Assembly (NCBI GenBank): GCA_018400615.1
Contig: JAGYML010000009.1
Span: 1-33,839 of the forward strand
Reading direction: 5' to 3'
Origin: a bacterium
GTDB taxonomy: Bacteria > Bacillota_I > Bacilli_A > Izemoplasmatales > Izemoplasmataceae
DNA: 33,839 nucleotides
The notes beneath the pieces are model-generated. The model was given only the letters and a program-made list of their open reading frames with translations, ran no database searches and was not told the DNA's origin. Shown one piece after another: positions 28,569 through 33,839 of the stretch; the stretch's first letter is position 1; every line of letters starts with the position of its first letter. A program made the translations under genes and the position numbers.

Positions 28569-29387
28569 ATGAAAAGAATACTCGTCACAGGGGTCACCAG
28601 CGGAATTGGTGAAGCGTTGCTTCGCCACTATGTGAATCAGGGCCATTTCGTCATAGGCATCGCCAGGAATCAAAAGAAAATCGATGCGCTTTCGAAGTCA
28701 ATAAAAGAAGCCAATTATAAAATTTATCGTGCGGATTTTTCCGCATTAAAAAGTGTGCGAAGCCTTTCTGAAAAAATCCATGAAGCATACGGAGATGGTT
28801 TGGACATCCTCATCAATAATGCAGGTCTCGTATCAAGTGGAAAAACGTTCACTGAAGATGGCTTTGAACTTCAGTATCAGGTCAATCATCTGAGTGGGGT
28901 GCTTTTGACACTGAACCTTTCACCTCTATTGATGAAGCGCAATGGGCGCGTAATCATGACCGGAAGTGACGCCCACAAGAAAGCGCGCTTTGAACGCGAA
29001 GACATTGAAGCCTTGACGCATTACCATGCGATCAGGAGCTATGCAAGAACCAAACTGTACAATCTTATGTTTGCCCACTGGCTCAATGCCTCACCCAAGA
29101 CCCCACACTGTTACGTCGTATCGCCTGGGCGTGTCAAGACGCCCATCGGCACCAAGGATACCTCGGTTTTTCACGCCACTTTCTGGAAGCTCTTCACCTA
29201 TTTTGGAAAAGGACCAGAAAAAGTCATAAAAACTTATGATTATTTGATAAAAACGCCTAGCTCAGAATTGACAGCCACCTATTATCATGACGCAAAAGTT
29301 CATGAAGAAAGCCCCCTTGCACAACACCAGTCCAATATCGATGCCTTGATGGACAAAACACTGAAAGACTTGAATCTGGACCAATAA
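28569..29387 (+). CDS. Short-chain dehydrogenase/reductase (SDR)
   Basis: VTGVTSGIGEALL Rossmann motif, LINNAGLVSSG, SYARTKLYNLMF (YxxxK), VVSPGRVKTPIGT. Confidence 0.92.
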   Translation: MKRILVTGVTSGIGEALLRHYVNQGHFVIGIARNQKKIDALSKSIKEANYKIYRADFSALKSVRSLSEKIHEAYGDGLDILINNAGLVSSGKTFTEDGFELQYQVNHLSGVLLTLNLSPLLMKRNGRVIMTGSDAHKKARFEREDIEALTHYHAIRSYARTKLYNLMFAHWLNASPKTPHCYVVSPGRVKTPIGTKDTSVFHATFWKLFTYFGKGPEKVIKTYDYLIKTPSSELTATYYHDAKVHEESPLAQHQSNIDALMDKTLKDLNLDQ

Positions 29388-29413
29388 AAAAAGGAGACCG
29401 CGTCTCCTTTTTT
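29388..29413. terminator. Bidirectional terminator
   Basis: aaaaaggagac-cgc-gtctcctttttt between convergent genes. Confidence 0.8.
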
Positions 29414-29800
29414 CTATTCCACCACGATTTCGACAATGTCGCCATCATTGGATTGAATGTCTACGAGTTTGCCCACAGTACCCGCTTCAATCATATCGAC
29501 AATGCTGGAAAAATCAAAGTCGGGATCGATTTCCTTGAGTTTGTCCAGTTTTGGAATGCCCTTCTTGCCGGGTGATTTCAAAACCATTTTTGCGAATTCC
29601 AGAGGAATCTGAACGTTGACCTTGTCACCATCACTGCTTAAAATTCGGATCTTGAACATTTTGAAAGCCTGTTTCTTAGGGGGCTTGGGACTCTGCTCAT
29701 CACTTTTTACTTTGAGGGCTTTAAGCAATTCAGAGCCTTCTTGTGGTGTGATCGTCCCTTTTTCAATCATTTGAAGTATTTTGAGTTTTTCCTCATTCAT
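29414..29800 (-). CDS. SHOCT-like domain protein, unknown function
   Basis: MNEEKLKILQMIEKGTITPQEGSELLKALK N-terminal helical motif and a beta-rich C-terminus; ATG 29800 overlaps the upstream gene end. Confidence 0.72.
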   Translation of the reverse strand: MNEEKLKILQMIEKGTITPQEGSELLKALKVKSDEQSPKPPKKQAFKMFKIRILSSDGDKVNVQIPLEFAKMVLKSPGKKGIPKLDKLKEIDPDFDFSSIVDMIEAGTVGKLVDIQSNDGDIVEIVVE

Positions 29801-30176
29801 TGTCTTCACCTCCAAGAAGATTCATGGCTTCTTGTGAACTGATTTCGCCATTGGCCAGTCTTTGAAGTACCTGGTCCTTTTCATAGTCCATCGGTTCATC
29901 GGAATCGTCATCCGTATAACCTAGGGCCGTAATGACTTCGCTGAGTTGTTTCTTGACTGTTGGATAAGAAACTTTCAATTCTTTTTCCAGTTTTTTGATG
30001 GACCCCTTGTTCTTGATGAAGAGTTCAATGAAGTAAAGATTTTCCTTTGAAAGATAGTTGAATTTTGACAATTGAAATTCGCCACTGATTTCAGTGTGGC
30101 AGTTAGAACACTGAAGCTTTGTTACATAGAGATCCTGTCCGCAAATGGGGCATTCTCCAATGACATGTTTAGCCAT
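29793..30176 (-). CDS. DUF2089-family protein (zinc ribbon + HTH-like + C-terminal helical motif)
   Basis: CPICGQDLYVTKLQCSNCHTEISGEFQLSKFNYLSKENLYFIELFIKNKGSIKKLEKELKVSYPTVKKQLSEVI...VLQRLANGEISSQEAMNLLGG. Confidence 0.85.
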   Translation of the reverse strand: MAKHVIGECPICGQDLYVTKLQCSNCHTEISGEFQLSKFNYLSKENLYFIELFIKNKGSIKKLEKELKVSYPTVKKQLSEVITALGYTDDDSDEPMDYEKDQVLQRLANGEISSQEAMNLLGGEDNE

Positions 30177-30187
30177 ATAATCACTCC

Positions 30188-30559
30188 TTAATATAGTTTG
30201 ATGTACACAGTCGCATCTTTTGACTCAACTGTGATGGTGGTATTCTTGGCATACTTGAGCATTTCAATCAAGGTCTCTTTTTCAAGCGTCCACTCTTCGT
30301 TCTTGCTCAGTTGTTTGTGCAATTGGTTGACAACCGCAAAGCGTATCAGTCCAAGTGGTAGAGGCAACGCAAAGAGGATGCGCAGGAACGCTCTAACGGC
30401 TTTTGATTCATCGTGAGGGTCCACATAGAGTTTCACAAAACGGGCCTTTTTCGGCTTGTCAGGCAAAAGGGTATGGTGCTCCAAAAGCGCATGGGCCTGA
30501 AAAATACTGATTTGACCATCCGCCAAATCGTTAAGGACTTCAAGTTCGTTCATAAACAC
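30188..30559 (-). CDS. SHOCT-like domain protein, unknown function
   Basis: N-terminal VLNDLADGQISIFQAHALLEHH motif, central hydrophobic segment; upstream member of the DUF2089 operon. Confidence 0.7.
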   Translation of the reverse strand: MFMNELEVLNDLADGQISIFQAHALLEHHTLLPDKPKKARFVKLYVDPHDESKAVRAFLRILFALPLPLGLIRFAVVNQLHKQLSKNEEWTLEKETLIEMLKYAKNTTITVESKDATVYIKLY

Positions 30560-30812
30560 CTCCGGGTATTGAAAAGGGTTCTATACACACATTATAGAGC
30601 GTGCAAACAAAAAAGTCAAACATAAAATGAAATAAATTAATATAAATGTTAATATTATTAAATTATAATATGCTACACATTTAAAATATAAACAAAATAA
30701 CTCAATTTAAAATGTTTTTATATATTGATTCAGTCAACTTTGTAGAAAAAAGGACGGCTTTGGTATATAATAGATAAAGATAGGATAAGGACACATTACG
30801 TAAGGTGATACA

Positions 30813-33776
30813 ATGACTCGCTATCGTGTAGGGATCGATATAGGCAGTACAACCATAAAAGTCGTCGTGGTGGATAGTACCAACACCATCATATATAGAA
30901 CATACAACCGACATAAAAGCAGCATAACCAAATCATTGCAGGTCATGTTCAAACAACTCAAGGATCGCTTCAGCGATGAAGCGATGCATTTTAATTTTAC
31001 AGGCAGTGCGGGCCTTGACCTTGCAAAAGCCATCAAAGCTCAGTTCACCCAGGAAGTCATCAGTGCCACTTCGGCCTTGAGACACTCAGTCGAAGGCATT
31101 GATGTTGCAGTCGAACTCGGTGGTGAAGACGCAAAAATCATGTTTTTTGACGGCGTCAATGTCGAACAGCGCATGAATGGAACCTGCGCTGGAGGGACGG
31201 GGGCGTTTATTGACCAAATGGCTTCCTTGCTTGATACGGACGCAGAAGGGGTCAATGAACTTGCCAAAGACTATGAAAAACTGCATGACATCGCTTCAAG
31301 GTGTGGGGTATTCGCGAAAAGCGATATCCAGCCCCTGCTCAACCAGGGGGCCAGAAAAAGTGATATTGCTGCGTCAATCTATCAGGCGATTGTGAACCAG
31401 ACCGTAGCCGGCCTTTCCCAAGGGCGAAAAATCAAGGGGAAAGTCGCGTTTTTAGGGGGGCCTTTGACCTTTGCGAGCGAACTGAGAAAACGGTTCATAG
31501 AAACATTGAACCTGGAAGATGTGTATATGCCGGAATTCGGTGAAGTATTCGTCGCTTTTGGGGCAGCGCTTGAAGCCAATGAAACACCCCTTACGATTGA
31601 CACGCTCATAGAGAATATTTCTCAGTATAGAAAAAGTCATAAAGAAGGCTCACGTCAGCGAATCGAACCTTTGTTCAAAGACGATGAAGAGTATGAAACA
31701 TTCAAAAAACGGCATGCCAACGCATCTTTGAAAAAGATGGACCCATCAAAGTATGAAGGCAGTGCGTATCTTGGCATTGATGCGGGGAGCACTACGACCA
31801 AAATGATACTCATTGGCGAAAACGATGAGCTGCTATATGATTTTTATGCCCATAACAGAGGCAACCCTGTTGAGATAGTCAAGAACGCCCTTGTCAAAAT
31901 GTATGAAGCGATTCATGAGGGCATCATCATCAAACAAGCTTATTCCACAGGCTATGGTGAAGCCTTGATCAAACACGGCTTCAACCTGGATGGCAGTGAA
32001 GTGGAAACCATCTGTCACTATGAAGCAGCCAAGCATTTCAAGCCGGATGTTAATTTCGTAGTGGACATCGGCGGACAGGATATGAAGTGTTTCAAAGTCG
32101 AAGATGGCGTGATCACCTCAATCATATTGAATGAAGCCTGCAGCAGTGGCTGCGGTTCTTTCATTGAATCGTTTTCGGAATCCCTTGGATTTGAAATAGG
32201 CGATTTTTCAAACATGGCCCTTACCTCAAAGGCGCCTGTGGACCTTGGTAGCCGGTGTACGGTTTTCATGAACTCCAGTGTCAAACAAGCCCAGGCGGAA
32301 GCCGCTTTGACTGAAGACATCAGTGCAGGGCTTGCGATGAGTGTCGTGAAAAATGCATTGTACAAAGTTATCCGTGCCCATGATGTCAAGGAAGAATATG
32401 GCAACAAGATCATCGTGCAAGGGGGCACTTTTACCAATGATGCTGTCTTGCGTGCCTTTGAGAAGGAAACCGGTGCGGACGTTACAAGACCTTCTATTGC
32501 GGGGCTCATGGGCGCTTTTGGCGCTGCGCTTTTGGCCCGTGACAAGGCAAAAGCCTACGATGTTTCTTCATTGCTCAATAAAGAAAACCTCATGACTTTT
32601 ACCTATGATACGAAACGCGCCATTTGCAACAAGTGTGAAAACCGGTGCCCTCTCACGGTCAATATTTTTGGAACCGGTGAAAAATACATCAGTGGCAACC
32701 GGTGTGAAAAAGGCGCCGGTATCAAAGTGAGTTACGACGATGTGCCCAACCTTTATTTATACAAGTACGACAAGCTTGCGTCCTATAAACCTTCAAAAGA
32801 CAAAGCCTATAAACTGAGCGTGGGCATTCCATTCGTACTCAATATGTATGAAAACATTCCTTTCTACCAACCTTTTTTCGAAGCCTTGGACATGAAAGTC
32901 GTCTATTCGAGTCGTTCAAGCAAGAAACTCTATGAACGCGGTCAGGATACCATTCCAAGTGATACGGTATGTTATCCTGCGAAGCTCGTCCATGGTCACA
33001 TCGTTGATTTGCATGAGAAAAAAACCGATATCATCTTTTACCCGAACATGCCTTACAACGTGATAGAAAAACAACATGGCGACAACCACTACAACTGTCC
33101 TGTCGTGGCCCATTATCCAGAAGTCATCGACGCAAACATGACTGATATCGACCTTTCCAATTTCGTCATACCCTACGTCACCTTTGAGCACAAGAAGAAG
33201 TTTCTAAGTGCTATGAAGGATGCCTTGAAACCATTTATAGAAGTGAGCAAAAAGGATCTTTCAAAGGCTTATGATGCCGGGATGAAAGCTTATGCGGACT
33301 TTAGAAAAGACATTCAAAGAGAAGGTGAACGCGCTCTTGAATATGCCAAGGCCCACAATCTCAAGACCCTTGTGCTGGCAGGAAGGCCTTACCATATTGA
33401 TCCGGAAATCAACCATGGCATCCCGAAACTCATCAGAAGTTTCAATGTTGTGCTGATCAGCGAAGATGCCATCAACCATCTTGCAGACAAGGAAAAAGTG
33501 AACGTCTTGAACCAGTGGACCTACCATACAAGGCTTTATGACAGTGCTCGCGCCGTTGCGAATATGGACAACGTAAACCTCGTTCAGCTGGTGAGTTTCG
33601 GCTGTGGGCTTGACGCGATTACGAGTGATGAAGTCAAGACCATTCTTGAGAGCAAGAACAAACTCTACACACAAATCAAGATTGATGAAATATCAAATCT
33701 TGGCGCCATCAATATCCGCCTGAGAAGTCTGCTATCCACCATGAACAAAGAAGGTGACACCCATGGCCAAGCTTGA
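30813..33776 (+). CDS. 2-hydroxyacyl-CoA dehydratase activase-type ATPase (two BadF/BadG/BcrA/BcrD domains + DUF2229-like region)
   Basis: YRVGIDIGSTTIKVVVVD and AYLGIDAGSTTTKMILI ASKHA motifs; NGTCAGGTGAFIDQM...RCGVFAKSDIQ and NEACSSGCGSFIESF...RCTVFMNSSVKQ cysteine ligands; CNKCENRCPLTVNIF. Confidence 0.93.
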   Translation: MTRYRVGIDIGSTTIKVVVVDSTNTIIYRTYNRHKSSITKSLQVMFKQLKDRFSDEAMHFNFTGSAGLDLAKAIKAQFTQEVISATSALRHSVEGIDVAVELGGEDAKIMFFDGVNVEQRMNGTCAGGTGAFIDQMASLLDTDAEGVNELAKDYEKLHDIASRCGVFAKSDIQPLLNQGARKSDIAASIYQAIVNQTVAGLSQGRKIKGKVAFLGGPLTFASELRKRFIETLNLEDVYMPEFGEVFVAFGAALEANETPLTIDTLIENISQYRKSHKEGSRQRIEPLFKDDEEYETFKKRHANASLKKMDPSKYEGSAYLGIDAGSTTTKMILIGENDELLYDFYAHNRGNPVEIVKNALVKMYEAIHEGIIIKQAYSTGYGEALIKHGFNLDGSEVETICHYEAAKHFKPDVNFVVDIGGQDMKCFKVEDGVITSIILNEACSSGCGSFIESFSESLGFEIGDFSNMALTSKAPVDLGSRCTVFMNSSVKQAQAEAALTEDISAGLAMSVVKNALYKVIRAHDVKEEYGNKIIVQGGTFTNDAVLRAFEKETGADVTRPSIAGLMGAFGAALLARDKAKAYDVSSLLNKENLMTFTYDTKRAICNKCENRCPLTVNIFGTGEKYISGNRCEKGAGIKVSYDDVPNLYLYKYDKLASYKPSKDKAYKLSVGIPFVLNMYENIPFYQPFFEALDMKVVYSSRSSKKLYERGQDTIPSDTVCYPAKLVHGHIVDLHEKKTDIIFYPNMPYNVIEKQHGDNHYNCPVVAHYPEVIDANMTDIDLSNFVIPYVTFEHKKKFLSAMKDALKPFIEVSKKDLSKAYDAGMKAYADFRKDIQREGERALEYAKAHNLKTLVLAGRPYHIDPEINHGIPKLIRSFNVVLISEDAINHLADKEKVNVLNQWTYHTRLYDSARAVANMDNVNLVQLVSFGCGLDAITSDEVKTILESKNKLYTQIKIDEISNLGAINIRLRSLLSTMNKEGDTHGQA

Positions 33777-33839
33777 ATACACTGAAGAGGGACGCCTTTT
33801 GTTCACAGAAGAAATGCGTAAGGAATACACCATCCTCGT
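33763..33839 (+). CDS. Start of the downstream half of the activase/dehydratase-like protein (truncated by window edge)
   Basis: ATG 33763 overlaps the previous stop; MAKLEYTEEGRLLFTEEMRKEYTIL... open to the end of the window. Confidence 0.6.
   Translation, partial: MAKLEYTEEGRLLFTEEMRKEYTIL

Noticed and set aside
28392-28673. 93-aa minus-strand ORF over the tRNA-Thr
   Set aside because: Antisense to a clear tRNA and SDR start; translation has no recognisable features.
32018-32545. 175-aa minus-strand ORF within the activase
   Set aside because: Mirror of a conserved coding region; no independent evidence.
1-33839. CRISPR arrays, transposons, prophage genes, rRNA operons
   Set aside because: Scanned for regularly spaced repeats, transposase/integrase motifs and rRNA-like sequence; none seen.

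Overview
This window looks like an anaerobic, low-to-mid-GC Gram-positive (Bacillota/Mollicutes-like) chromosome using the standard code, with TGA clearly acting as a stop. Main contents: (i) positions 1-9.6 kb, a purine-catabolism/selenium-metabolism-linked operon: xanthine-dehydrogenase-type Mo hydroxylase (Mo subunit truncated by the window edge, 2Fe-2S subunit, FAD subunit), adenine deaminase, two consecutive fold-type-II PLP enzymes (a zinc-ribbon threonine-synthase-like protein and a divergent 453-aa lyase-like protein), a YgeY-like M20 hydrolase and a YgeW-like carbamoyltransferase, facing a guanine deaminase across a shared terminator. (ii) 9.8-12.7 kb: guanylate-kinase-like protein, upp, nnr and tRNA-Ser(GGA). 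(iii) 12.7-14.6 kb: an AT-rich insert with an AbrB/RelE-type toxin-antitoxin pair and a membrane-linked XRE regulator. (iv) 14.7-18.9 kb: a MarR regulator with an 18-bp perfect palindrome at its promoter and a heterodimeric ABC exporter with one degenerate ATP site. (v) 19-22.4 kb: a ferric-reductase-like membrane protein with a small acidic-tailed membrane protein, and an ABC-2 exporter. (vi) 22.5-25.1 kb: membrane proteins, mnmM, msrB, yaaA. (vii) 25.3-30.6 kb: TGS-domain nucleoside kinase, cation/proton antiporter, an atypical tRNA-Thr(GGT), an SDR protein, and a three-gene operon (DUF2089 plus two SHOCT-like proteins) sharing one short helical motif. (viii) A split BadF/BcrA-type 2-hydroxyacyl-CoA dehydratase activase running off the right edge. 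The best candidates for something under-described are the double-PLP variant of the yge/xdh purine cluster and the three-protein shared-motif operon. No CRISPR array, rRNA or transposase was seen. All family assignments are from reading translations, without database searches.
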